Assembly (NCBI GenBank): GCA_035946625.1
Contig: DASYZE010000072.1
Coordinates: 1-64,000, forward strand
Length of the DNA stretch: 64,000 bases
Source: DASYXZ01 sp035946625
GTDB lineage: Bacteria; Acidobacteriota; Terriglobia; UBA7540
Direction of reading: 5' to 3'
In this document: positions 27,032 to 36,033 of the stretch, piece by piece
Layout of the letters: each line of letters starts with the position of its first letter
Position numbering within the stretch: the stretch's first letter is position 1
Position numbers and translations under genes: made by a program
Notes under the pieces: generated by a model
Seen by the model: only the letters and a program-made list of their open reading frames with translations
Told to the model about the DNA's origin: nothing
Database searches by the model: none

Positions 27032-28069
27032 TCAGTGTGATTTTTCCAGCTCAAATAACATGAGCGGGAAGACATCGCGGGCCGCGTCCGAGCCCATGAA
27101 TACATCCAGGTGACTGTAGCCTGGAAGGGTGTGTAGCGAGTGATAATTGCGCCGCGCCGCGCTCAAGAATTCGTAAGTTTTTACCTGACTTTGGGGAAGA
27201 AAGCATAGATTCTTTTCTCCGGCGAAGAGAGCGAAACGCGCATCCGTCCGGGGCGGCTGCGCAACAAAATCCGCCGGCAGCTCCTTCCTGCCCTCGACGC
27301 TCACCAGGTGGCCGCATTCGATGCATTTCTTCATCTGGGAAAAAAAGGTGAGCGGGACTTTGGCAAATTCCTGCTTCAGCCAATGGTGAGTTTCATCGCT
27401 CAAATTTTCGTGCCGCCAAAGCGCCGGGCGCCCGCTTCCATAAGTGAAGCTGACCTCTTTGCAAACCGGATTGTCGCACTCGTGGTGGCTCAGGCGGACA
27501 ATCGAGTCAATGATCTTGGCCGTGAGAGTGGGAGCGTCAAGTCCCCATTGCGGATCAAGATATTTTGTGCCGGCTTCGATCAGGGGCAGGGCGTATCGGA
27601 TTTTGAATCCGGAGAATTTCGGAACGATGGTGTGCAACGCGACGGCGTTTGAAACGACCACCTTCACTTGGGGGAGCAGACCCGCCACCACGGACATCAT
27701 GAAGCTGGTGGAGCCTTGACAATGGATCACCGCCTTCACTTCGCTGGCTCCAGTATAGGTGCAGACCCTTTCGACCGCCACGGGATGATCAAAGACGGCG
27801 GCCTGATCCAGCGTCCAAAGGTTGGGTGGCAGGTCAATGCTGGCGCGCCAATTTTCCAGCCAAACGTCGTAGCCGTTGGCGATTAGGAAATCGACGAGAT
27901 TGGCGCGCGTTGGGGCGCGAAAGATGTTGGCGCGCACTCCCGCTCCATGCACCAGCAGCACTGGCCCTTTGCTGGCGGGATTTGAGCCCTCCACGTGGAT
28001 CAAGTTACACTCGAACCCGTCTCCAGCGCGGAAGGGAATAACCGTGTCCTTGAGTGGCTGCGGTTGCAC
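27032..28069 (-). CDS. Alpha/beta hydrolase with probable Cys nucleophile
   Basis: The start chosen is GTG at 28069, with AGGAAC upstream and 7 bases after the GMC stop; the longer ATG-started frame (28165) would overlap the GMC gene by 89 bases. The oxyanion region is GPVLLVHGAGVRANIFR. The nucleophile elbow reads VIHCQGSTSFMM, with Cys where Ser is usual (Gly/His-Cys-x-Gly), as in PHA-synthase-like and some mycobacterial hydrolases fused or linked to cholesterol oxidase-type GMC enzymes. A late GYSHLDVFMG supplies the His. About 345 residues. Substrate unknown, likely a lipid ester or CoA thioester. Confidence 0.8.
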   Translation of the reverse strand: MQPQPLKDTVIPFRAGDGFECNLIHVEGSNPASKGPVLLVHGAGVRANIFRAPTRANLVDFLIANGYDVWLENWRASIDLPPNLWTLDQAAVFDHPVAVERVCTYTGASEVKAVIHCQGSTSFMMSVVAGLLPQVKVVVSNAVALHTIVPKFSGFKIRYALPLIEAGTKYLDPQWGLDAPTLTAKIIDSIVRLSHHECDNPVCKEVSFTYGSGRPALWRHENLSDETHHWLKQEFAKVPLTFFSQMKKCIECGHLVSVEGRKELPADFVAQPPRTDARFALFAGEKNLCFLPQSQVKTYEFLSAARRNYHSLHTLPGYSHLDVFMGSDAARDVFPLMLFELEKSH

Positions 28070-28076
28070 TTGTTCC

Positions 28077-30431
28077 TCATACCGTTCCCGGGGTTCTGAA
28101 AATCCTGCCGTATTTTTGCGCCAGTACCCCGAGGAAGAAGCGACCAAATTGGGCTTCAGCCTCAAGCCGTTGTTTAAAGCTGGCGGCGTTGATGGCGCGC
28201 ATCGTGGTCAACTGGCGGAAAAAATCCTGCGGCCGGATGATGAGGATCCCTTTGCCCCAGACTGGACTCTGGCTATTCGAGCCGTTATAAACGGTGATAT
28301 AAAGCGTGGTGGTATCCGACCAAACGTCGGTCATAGGGCGGTCGCGGATCAGCTTGAATCCTTCAAAGGAATAAGCGCGGCCATCATCGGCAACCAGCGG
28401 CATCTTGTACCACATGCGGCGTGTCGCCGGCTCGGTTGGGTCTACCACGAAGAGATTGAATAATCCTTCGTTTACGGTCAACGAACGCGGTGAAAGCGCC
28501 GGAGCTGTAACGCTTCCCGTCATTCGAGCCGCGTGTTGAGGATCCGCAATGGTCGCATCCACATCTTCCGTCACAATGGTGAGGGTAAAACTGAAAGGCG
28601 AGTTTTCGGCCTTGCCCTGGTCAAAGCCGCGCTGATAATCATCCTTTACTTTGTTCGAGAAAAACCCGCTCATGGTTTCGGTGAACTCGATGCCGACCTT
28701 TTGCATGACCGCGGGGGCAACGGGCTTCGAAGGCAAAGTGTAATCAATTTTCCATCCGCGGTCAGTCGCCGCAAGCGCGACGCAACGTTCCGTAAGGGCT
28801 GAAATGGTGAGCAAAGGGTTCACGCCCAGCGGCCGGGGGATGATGGCGCCGTCCATCACGTAGAGATTCTCATAGACCGAGGTCCCTCGTGCGGCGGAAA
28901 AAACCTGGCCTTTGTGATTCACCACACCCTGACTCGCGTCTTCGGCCATCACGCAGCCGCCCAGCGGATGCACAGTTACAAGCTCCTTTTTCAGAAGCTT
29001 GGTCCACAGCGGGTTTTTTACATATTCTCCGCCCAGGGCGCGCGCCGCATCTTTGAGGCGCGCGTTGACCTTGTTGAAGATCGGTTCGCTGCCCACTCCG
29101 GGCCAATCGATCCGCAGACGGTTATTTTCCAGTTTCATGCGGCCCGAGCCACTATCATGTGACATGACCAGGTAGGTTTGCGTGTTGTGGATTGCGCCAT
29201 GATAGGGTCCTTCCACCCAGCCCGCGAGCTGGCGCGCTTCCTCTCGCAGTTCCTCCACCACGCCCGGATTGACTTGGCGGCCCACGAGGTCGCCGGCCGC
29301 CGCCAGCGCCCCCGGCAGGAAGCCCGCCAGCGGTCCAGGCGGCGAGCCATCCTCAATGACCATGCCGTCTTCCAACGTGGGCTGGTTTCGCAAGTTGATG
29401 ACGCCGGTGATGCAGGGCCCGACGGGAGGAATATCGCCCGGCCGGTGGTGTCCCCATCCCACTCCGTTTATCACACGGTCGGTGTTGTAGGCGAAGCCCA
29501 GCACGTCGCCATTGCCGGTGAAGCGCTCGCCAACCTGCTCGGAAAGGCTGAGGCCGCGGGCCTTGGAGCGGAGCAAGATTTCCGTCGAGCCCAGCGCCCC
29601 GGCGCCCAAAATCAAAACGTCGGCGCTAATCGTCATCTGCGGAGCATTAAATTTCTCTCGGCCCAATCCCAACAATTCATAATGGACCAGCCAACGGTTG
29701 TCGACACGCTCGAACCAACGCACGTCCACCTGAGTAAAGATCTCCGCCCCGTGATTCTTGGCGTCAGGCAGATAGTTCATGATGAGTGTATTCTTGGCTG
29801 CGTAGTTGCAGCCTGTCACGCAATCACCGCAACACGCGCACGGCTCTTGCTGCACGCCCACATGATTCTTTCCTGCAACGTCGAAATTGACGTTGATGGG
29901 CGTGCGCTCGAAGGGCGCACCCATACTCTTTGCCGACTGCTCGTGCGCTTCGAGCTTGGGCAGCCTGGGGAACCCCGAAGCGGGGTAGGGGACGGGCTTG
30001 AGCATTTCTTCTGCGTGCCGGTAGCCCGATTCGAGCCCCATCCCCAGGTCGGCGCGCAAGGCCGCTGGCCAGCGCTGATCATCAAAAACTCGCCGTTCGG
30101 CGCGCAATGCCACATTGGCGTTTACCAGAGACGTTCCGCCCAGGCCGCATCCCTTGAACACGTTGATGTTCTGATGGACGCTGAATTCGTAGAGGCCGTC
30201 CGCGGAGCCAATATGTCCGTCGGGGAGATCAGCCTGAATCTCCTCAAGCGCGCGAAGCTCCGTGTCCGGATATTCGCCTGGTTGGAACTCCTTGCCGCGC
30301 TCGAGCACACACACTGACTGCCCGGCGCGGGCCAGTCGAGAGGCGGAGATCGATGCCCCGTAACCAGACCCAATGATTACTATTGAGTAATACGCCTTAA
30401 GGTTCTCGATGTTTGAGGATAACCGAGCCGT
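28077..30431 (-). CDS. GMC-family (cholesterol-oxidase-like) oxidoreductase with non-ATG start
   Basis: Read from 30431, the protein has 784 residues and contains SIVIIGSGYGASISASRLAR (FAD Rossmann motif), KGCGLGGTSLVNANV, an unusual Cys cluster CACCGDCVTGC, the GMC C-terminal VHPLGGCVM and VNPLLTISAL, and the extra module shared with the patatin. No ATG, GTG or TTG precedes the Rossmann motif in frame after the upstream stop. An ACG at 30429-30431 lies 8 bases after AGGAGG and is the best start, so either ACG initiates or a T-to-C change damaged it. The conventional GTG at 30314 would remove the FAD motif. The family oxidises alcohols, including sterols. Confidence 0.85.
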   Translation of the reverse strand, partial: TARLSSNIENLKAYYSIVIIGSGYGASISASRLARAGQSVCVLERGKEFQPGEYPDTELRALEEIQADLPDGHIGSADGLYEFSVHQNINVFKGCGLGGTSLVNANVALRAERRVFDDQRWPAALRADLGMGLESGYRHAEEMLKPVPYPASGFPRLPKLEAHEQSAKSMGAPFERTPINVNFDVAGKNHVGVQQEPCACCGDCVTGCNYAAKNTLIMNYLPDAKNHGAEIFTQVDVRWFERVDNRWLVHYELLGLGREKFNAPQMTISADVLILGAGALGSTEILLRSKARGLSLSEQVGERFTGNGDVLGFAYNTDRVINGVGWGHHRPGDIPPVGPCITGVINLRNQPTLEDGMVIEDGSPPGPLAGFLPGALAAAGDLVGRQVNPGVVEELREEARQLAGWVEGPYHGAIHNTQTYLVMSHDSGSGRMKLENNRLRIDWPGVGSEPIFNKVNARLKDAARALGGEYVKNPLWTKLLKKELVTVHPLGGCVMAEDASQGVVNHKGQVFSAARGTSVYENLYVMDGAIIPRPLGVNPLLTISALTERCVALAATDRGWKIDYTLPSKPVAPAVMQKVGIEFTETMSGFFSNKVKDDYQRGFDQGKAENSPFSFTLTIVTEDVDATIADPQHAARMTGSVTAPALSPRSLTVNEGLFNLFVVDPTEPATRRMWYKMPLVADDGRAYSFEGFKLIRDRPMTDVWSDTTTLYITVYNGSNSQSPVWGKGILIIRPQDFFRQLTTMRAINAASFKQRLEAEAQFGRFFLGVLAQKYGRIFRTPGTV

Positions 30432-30860
30432 AGTGATTTCCTCCTCAACAGACTTCCTTCTCGCAAGTGAGTCCCAGACGTCGCTTCAAAATTCCTTGGC
30501 GAGTCAAATAATGGCTCATCAGTTAAAAAGCTGGCGCTCAACCTTATGAGGCCAGCTACTCCCGGGAGCCGGAAGGCACCCATGGCCACAGATTTTCAAA
30601 GCGCCGCTGCCCTCACCTCATCAACCATTAGAACGCGCCTTGCTTGCCACACGGGGTAACGGGCTGCCCATCCTGGTCATCGGCAGGGCGTCTGGATTTC
30701 CTTCAACGCGCGCGCTTGTTTCACAAGATACGGCTTCGATAGGGGGAAGGTCGCCCCTGTTCCACGAAATCGTATGATTGTCCAACGCGGCGACCAACCG
30801 TCACAAGGTCGAGCACAGGCTAGACACTTAGTCGAGGTAGCTATTTTCCCGCAAATGGTA
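30432..30860. other. Intergenic between the GMC operon and the LuxR gene
   Basis: No supported gene. It separates the divergent GMC operon (minus) and regulator gene (plus), so it probably holds both promoters. Confidence 0.4.
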
Positions 30861-30889
30861 TTGACAACACTTCCATAGGGGTTTAACTT
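30861..30889 (+). promoter_or_regulatory. Putative sigma70 promoter for the LuxR regulator
   Basis: TTGACA at 30861-30866 is followed, after 17 bases, by TAACTT at 30884-30889. Spacing is ideal and the -35 is perfect; the -10 is weak. It lies about 150 bases upstream of the regulator start. Confidence 0.4.
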
Positions 30890-31037
30890 AAGCGGTCAGA
30901 AGCGAAGGAGAGAATATTCAAGAAGACTGTTTTAGGTCCTTTGCCTGAACGGGGGCCAACCTTAGACGTCGCGTGCGTAACTGGCCAGGCTGCCTGAGTT
31001 GGATAAGCGCTTATCGTAGCGGGAGAGAGGTTGTGTC

Positions 31038-31730
31038 ATGCGGGGCGGGAATCACAAAGAACCTCTTCTTGTTTGCTTCATCGAGCAGAATCCTCTCGCC
31101 CTCGAATACATGACCGCGCTCGTTCAGAAAGATCCGTCCCTTAGGACTGTGAGCCTTGAGATCCTTAGGGCCCGAGGCGATAGGGATTCCCCCTCGGCGA
31201 TTTTCGTGGTGGACAATTGCGGTCTGCCCCTGCCTCTGAGTGAATGCCTGCGGCGGCTGCGAACTTATTTTACCGAAGCCAAGTGCGTGATCCTGGACCG
31301 CGAGTTGTGCAAAGAAGACATGCTTCGCCTGCTCTGGATCAAAATTGACGGCTTCCTTTCTTACGGCGAAGTTCCGCGGTCATTTCTTGCGGCCATCCAT
31401 TCGGTGGCGGTGGGAAAGGTCTGGATTCCGCGCGAGATTCTGCGCGAGTACGTGCAGTGCGCTCACGAAGCCCGCTTGAAAAACTCTTCCCGTTTCGATG
31501 GCATGACCGCATGCGAGTCTCAGATCTTTGAACTCGTCAAGCGCCGGCTCTCCAATAAAGAAATCGCCGACATCGTGCGCGTTCAGGAAAGCACCGTGAA
31601 ATTTCACCTCTCCAACATCTACTCCAAACTCCAGATTTCTTCTCGCCACGACATTATCCGCGGCGAGTCGAAACCTTCCTTATTAGAACAATTCCCTTCC
31701 GCCTTAACCCCATCGACTTCGAAGGCATGA
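31038..31730 (+). CDS. LuxR-family regulator with receiver-like N-terminus
   Basis: A 230-residue protein. The C-terminal helix-turn-helix reads MTACESQIFELVKRRLSNKE, then IADIVRVQESTVKFHLSNIY, the NarL/LuxR pattern. The N-terminal part (about 10-130) follows a receiver-like order (LLVCFIEQNPLALEYM, SAIFVVDNCG, CVILDREL, GFLSYGEV) but Asn54-type text VVDNCG replaces the clean phospho-Asp context, so phosphorylation is doubtful. No sensor kinase is nearby. It is divergent from the GMC operon and convergent with the tyrosinase gene and may control either. Confidence 0.85.
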   Translation: MRGGNHKEPLLVCFIEQNPLALEYMTALVQKDPSLRTVSLEILRARGDRDSPSAIFVVDNCGLPLPLSECLRRLRTYFTEAKCVILDRELCKEDMLRLLWIKIDGFLSYGEVPRSFLAAIHSVAVGKVWIPREILREYVQCAHEARLKNSSRFDGMTACESQIFELVKRRLSNKEIADIVRVQESTVKFHLSNIYSKLQISSRHDIIRGESKPSLLEQFPSALTPSTSKA

Positions 31731-31751
31731 GAAACAGCGATTTTGTAGTTG

Positions 31752-33170
31752 CTAATTTTCCTTCCTTGTTTTGCCCATCTCACCCTCCTTTCGGATTTCT
31801 ACAAGGAGGTTGGCTTTGCCGATACGCACGATGGACTTGGGTTCGGGGTGCGAGGGTCTTCCACCAATAAGGATGCCGACCGGGACGAAGGTAACGTTCA
31901 GACGCTCTGGGTTGGCCCTCAACGCCTCTTGCAGCGCGCGGTTCAAGGGAAAAAGGAAACGCGCGGGCTTGAATTCGCGGTGCGCTTCGCTGCGGATTCC
32001 GGAGCCGAAGAGGGATAAGGAACCAACGAAATCGGGGCTCTTGGCGTCGGCCTTCGTGCCCGCCGGCAGGCCCAGGAACACTTCCCAGACCACGCCGGGC
32101 TGCCTTTCAGTTTCGACATCGTCCAGCTCAAGGAAGAGGGTTTCGGCTTTACTCTCCAGAGCCTGTGTAAGCCGTTGGCGGATCTCCCCGAGTTCGATGG
32201 GGATGGAAACCGGCACGGACTTTAGTTCAACCGGCGGAATCGGCAAGTGCAGAAGTAGTTGCCATTCAAATTTCCAGGGCGGGATAAAGCGCAGACAGTA
32301 CTCGTTGACCTGGGGAGGCTCGCCTTCATAGACATAGTTGAGCTGCTCGGCCGCGCGAAGGATGTCGCACGCGGTCATCTTCACCGGCTTGCCGTTTTCG
32401 TCGAAAAAAGTGTACTGGCGATTCGTCCAAGTCGTGTCGGAGAGGGGATCGGTGCGCCCGCCACCTTGCGCGAGCCAGAGGTCCCAGAGACGGTCTACGT
32501 TGGAATGGTGCAGGTAGAAGATAGGGTCCTGAGCGGCCGTCGGGACCGAACTCATCCACCCCCCTACTTCGACATGGACGCTCCCGTGCGGCCCTTGGAT
32601 GATGCTGTTGGCGGTTAGGAAATCGAGTTGACTAAATGTAAAACTGATGTCAACTGCGCCGGCGTTGAGCGACCCGGTGCCGTTATTCATATTGGTGTCG
32701 CGATTGGAAGTGTACAATTCGCTGGCGGTGTCGCGGAAGGGCGCGGGAAGCTGCAATTCGCTGCCCGGAGCCCAATTCCAATAGGGGAGCGCCCAACAGG
32801 GGTCGCCGCACTGCTTGCGGATGATGCGTTCGAACCAATAGAGGTACATTCGATGCCAGGACCAGAAGAAATCCGTTCCATGTTCGCAGGTATTCCACGA
32901 GGTGAGCGGGGGAGAAATCATCGTCCCGTGGATGGCCGCCTGGTAAGCCCAACTTACCGGGTTACTTGTTGGTAGCAATTGCATGGCTTTGATGGCTTTG
33001 CGATAGGACAAGAGTATGGGATCGCTGGCATCCATGCCGCCCACGTCCCGGCGCACCAGAGGCGTGGCCGCCTGCACCGAGGCGGGGTCAAAGAAAGATT
33101 CAGCAAGAAGAGCCACCGAAGCGGCGCCCGCGGTGGCCACAAACTGCCGTCGTGTGAAATGGATTTTCAT
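31752..33170 (-). CDS. Tat-exported tyrosinase/polyphenol oxidase
   Basis: A 472-residue protein. The Tat signal TRRQFVATAGAASVALLA covers residues 6-23. CuA ligands are His81, His97 and His106 (CEHGTDFFWSWHRMYLYWFE); Cys95 could form the thioether. CuB ligands are His195, His199 and His222 (GPHGSVHVEVGGWM; DPIFYLHHSNVDRLWDLW). A C-terminal domain after about 290, with many beta-strand-like segments, resembles the polyphenol-oxidase C-terminal domain that covers the active site. It would oxidise phenols to quinones outside the cytoplasm. The neighbouring LuxR gene converges on it, 21 bases apart. Confidence 0.92.
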   Translation of the reverse strand: MKIHFTRRQFVATAGAASVALLAESFFDPASVQAATPLVRRDVGGMDASDPILLSYRKAIKAMQLLPTSNPVSWAYQAAIHGTMISPPLTSWNTCEHGTDFFWSWHRMYLYWFERIIRKQCGDPCWALPYWNWAPGSELQLPAPFRDTASELYTSNRDTNMNNGTGSLNAGAVDISFTFSQLDFLTANSIIQGPHGSVHVEVGGWMSSVPTAAQDPIFYLHHSNVDRLWDLWLAQGGGRTDPLSDTTWTNRQYTFFDENGKPVKMTACDILRAAEQLNYVYEGEPPQVNEYCLRFIPPWKFEWQLLLHLPIPPVELKSVPVSIPIELGEIRQRLTQALESKAETLFLELDDVETERQPGVVWEVFLGLPAGTKADAKSPDFVGSLSLFGSGIRSEAHREFKPARFLFPLNRALQEALRANPERLNVTFVPVGILIGGRPSHPEPKSIVRIGKANLLVEIRKEGEMGKTRKEN

Positions 33171-33961
33171 TCCTGGACCTCCTCCGATTGATACCCCGAG
33201 GATTACTCCGCAGGCTCGCCCGATATATTTAGGTTAGCTTGTCGCTTCTAACATTGCCCATTGCTCAGTCGCAACCGTCGCAACGTAGGGGAGACCCCCA
33301 TCTTTAGGAAGAGTACTGCCCCGACTTGAATATTTCGCCCGTTTAAATTGATAAGCGAAAAGCAGAAGTCGGAGATCCGCGGCATTCTGGTTCTCACACT
33401 GGCGATCAATTCTTCCCACGCAGGCAAAGAGTATTTACTCAACCTAAGGACGAGGGCGTACTAGACCTTTCGATGGTTGGCACCCTTAATAAATACATGG
33501 TACGGGTATGCGACACCAACGACAAGATTGGGCTCCGAGGGCTTGGGTTGAACCTCTTGAAGCCGCCCCCGGGTATTTGGCCAGCCTAAGGGTCGGACGC
33601 AGACTTAAAGGGTTCATCCGGTAGTGCGGTGGATGCCTAGCCTCCCATCGGGCCGGCGCCGCACGAGGCAGGCGAGGGCGGCAACTGTGGCGTCGGGAGA
33701 GCGGCCGCTCTTTTGGGCGCCTGTTTTTTTTAATTGCCAGGCGCCCAGCTTTTTCCCCACTTTGCACTGAGAGGACACGGTCCCTGTTTCCTGGTCCCGT
33801 GCCAAATGTTCGGGTTTCTGTTGAGCGACTTCCCCATGTCATCTCATCAGCAATTTAGCCTGCTCCTTGAGGCCGAATTCTGAAACTGCTCTTCGCCCTG
33901 ACCCACTGACTACGGGCAAGTTCCATGAGAACTGAAGGAAGACGAAAGGAGATTCGTTCCC
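33171..33961. other. Long intergenic region
   Basis: About 790 bases with no supported gene; open frames on both strands lack motifs and ribosome-binding sites. It separates the divergent tyrosinase and lycopene-cyclase-like genes. A T7 run lies at about 33725-33731. Confidence 0.4.
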
Positions 33962-34945
33962 ATGTCTGAGACGGTAGGCCGGAATAACGTCAATTCGCGC
34001 CAGAGCGAACACATCGTTCTCCTGATGCTGCTCATGGTGGCTATTCCCGCAGCGTTTACACTGCACACCGTCCGCGTTCCAGTTGCACCCCACGATTTCA
34101 GTCCGAACCCCACTCCCCTGGGTTATACGTGGAGCCTGTCGTTGTTCATTGTCCCGATCGCAGTCATTGCCGGCTGGTTCCTACGCCACGAAGGCGTGGA
34201 GATCCCGCAAAAAGCTTTTTGGCGCACGATCGCCATTCTGGTGCCCTGCGGTGCCGGGCTGGATTTTTTCTTCGCCCATTGGTTCTTCTATTTCCCGAAC
34301 CCGGGCGCGACGATTGGAATCGCAGCGCCAGCCTTGGGTAACGCGGTTCCTATCGAAGAGTATGTCTTCTACCTGACCGGCTTCATCACGGTGCTCTTGA
34401 TCTATATCTGGGCGGACGAGTTCTGGTTCGCCGCCTACAACGTTGCGGACTACCCGGGCGAGTCAAGAAAAATCCAACGCCTCTTGCAATTTCACGGGCC
34501 ATCCGTGGCGCTGGGCTTAGGGCTGATCGCGGCAGCCATCGTTTATAAAAAGGCCCTTTCACCAGCCCCGGAAGGCTTTCCGGGATACTTTACCTTCCTC
34601 GTAGCCGCCGCTTTTGTTCCTGCGTCGGCATTCTTCCCTTCGGCTCGGCCGTTCATCAATTGGCGGGCGTTCAGCCTGACGCTTTTCATCGTTGTCCTGA
34701 TCAGCCTGATCTGGGAGGCCACCTTGGCCCTCCCCTTCGGTTGGTGGGGTTACCGGAACACCCAAATGATCGGCTTGTCGGTCGGAGCCTGGTATGGGTT
34801 GCCCATCGAGGCAGTCGGAGTGTGGATTGCAGCTTCGTACGCCACGGCGATTGTTTTCGAAATAGTCAAACTGTGGCAGGCCTCGGGTAGAAAAGCTAGG
34901 CATGCGTTTCTGGGGACGAGAGAATCAAAGAAAAGCCGCCCGTGA
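33962..34945 (+). CDS. Lycopene-cyclase-domain membrane protein (CrtYcd-like)
   Basis: A 327-residue protein with eight or so membrane helices. It has the CrtYc/CrtYd-type motif GNAVPIEEYVFYLTGFITVL in the first half, with the PxEE pair implicated in cyclase function, and a second, weaker copy LPIEAVGVW in the C-terminal half. WWGYRNT and FWFAAYN also fit heterodimeric-type cyclases fused in one chain. No other carotenoid gene is nearby, so the natural substrate may differ from lycopene. It is the last gene before the right att site. Confidence 0.75.
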   Translation: MSETVGRNNVNSRQSEHIVLLMLLMVAIPAAFTLHTVRVPVAPHDFSPNPTPLGYTWSLSLFIVPIAVIAGWFLRHEGVEIPQKAFWRTIAILVPCGAGLDFFFAHWFFYFPNPGATIGIAAPALGNAVPIEEYVFYLTGFITVLLIYIWADEFWFAAYNVADYPGESRKIQRLLQFHGPSVALGLGLIAAAIVYKKALSPAPEGFPGYFTFLVAAAFVPASAFFPSARPFINWRAFSLTLFIVVLISLIWEATLALPFGWWGYRNTQMIGLSVGAWYGLPIEAVGVWIAASYATAIVFEIVKLWQASGRKARHAFLGTRESKKSRP

Positions 34946-35899
34946 CCGGCACCCTCAGCTTGCAGTGGGCAGCACACAGTTCGGGTTTCTCGAATTCGGC
35001 GTCACTCAAACTTCAATCCAGTTGAAACCTCCACATTTTTCGACAAGCGGAACTCCGCACCCGCTTGCTATTTCAGCGGCATCCCAAGGCGTATGCACTG
35101 ATGCAGTGTGCGCGACCGACATTCTGTCAAAGAAATAATTACAAACGCCGAACTCATCGGGGCGAAAGAGAAGTCATTTCCGCGCCCCATACTTTTGGGA
35201 CTTTCCACTAAAAATGCTTAAGGATTATTGATCGGCGAAGGCAGGACCCGCTCATAGGTCGCTATCCACAGAAGAGGTGCGCGTCTGTATGCGATTCCTT
35301 TTCGAGTATGCATGTCCTACTTCAAGCGTTCTCGATGCACCGCACGCTATCATTGGCGCGGATGCGGTTTTGGCGAGGGAAGGGTACGGCATCGCGCCAC
35401 ACCAAGCAGGCTTGTGAAAGAGAGGAGGAGCTGGTGAAAGCTGACCGTCATAATACTCACCGCATTCTTGAAGACACACACCCCGGGAAACGGTGTGGGT
35501 GCAACGATAGATCAGGGCATTGCAAAGCAGCGACGCAATGCAGCTGAGCTGCGATTCTGAGCAAGCCCGGAGCGAGTGGCCTTCTGTGTCGGCGGCAGTT
35601 TTGGCGATTCACATCTCATGCTAATTCAGGAAACACCAGTTTTGGAACAGTTTACATTTTTGTAAAATTTTTGGAACACCGAGTCGCAAACGACAAACGG
35701 TGCACCGGGCTAATTTATTTGTTTTTAGATTTGAGAGTTAATGCCTCTACTCATATTTAACTATAGATTACTTGGTGGACTACTCTTGTCAGTTACGGAA
35801 TAGAAATGATTTGAGAATAGGAGCTTTCGCAATCTCTGCTCCAAAATCTGTTATGCCAACGACGTAATCCTACCAGTAAGTTATTCAATCGCAAAGTTC
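34946..35899. other. AT-rich non-coding segment inside the right att site
   Basis: No intact gene and no integrase. The last 250 bases are much richer in A/T than the surroundings. TTTTGGAACA occurs at about 35640 and again at 35669. These resemble a copy near 4596 inside the left att site, and could be recombinase arm sites or chance. Confidence 0.4.
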
Positions 35900-35944
35900 T
35901 GGTGAGCCGTGGGGGAATCGAACCCTCAACCTACTGATTAAGAG
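35900..35944 (-). repeat. 45-bp direct repeat, putative att site (right)
   Basis: Identical to 4425-4469, orientation included. It runs from the anticodon loop to CCA of the intact tRNA-Lys gene. The two copies bound 31.5 kb of accessory sequence. Confidence 0.85.
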
Positions 35945-35975
35945 TCAGTTGCTCTACCAATTGAGCTAACGGCCC
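35900..35975 (-). tRNA. trnK: tRNA-Lys (anticodon CTT), also putative right att site
   Basis: Seventy-six bases including encoded CCA. The acceptor pairs GGGCCGT with ACGGCTC (one G-T wobble). The D-arm is TTAGCTCAATTGGTAGAGC, and the anticodon arm ACTGA-CTCTTAA-TCAGT gives anticodon CTT. The T-arm TTGAGGGTTCGATTCCCCC... is canonical. Its 3' half (35900-35944) is repeated perfectly at 4425-4469, marking it as the integration target. Confidence 0.97.
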
Positions 35976-36033
35976 ATCCGCAAGTGTGTCCAGAGAGTGT
36001 AACACGAATTGACCTGGTCCTATCATGATATGG

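Noticed and set aside
28077..30314. GMC gene started at the GTG at 30314
   Set aside because: It would remove the FAD Rossmann motif that is encoded in frame just upstream.
29178..30317. Plus-strand open frame of 379 codons
   Set aside because: Antisense to the GMC oxidoreductase and without protein motifs.
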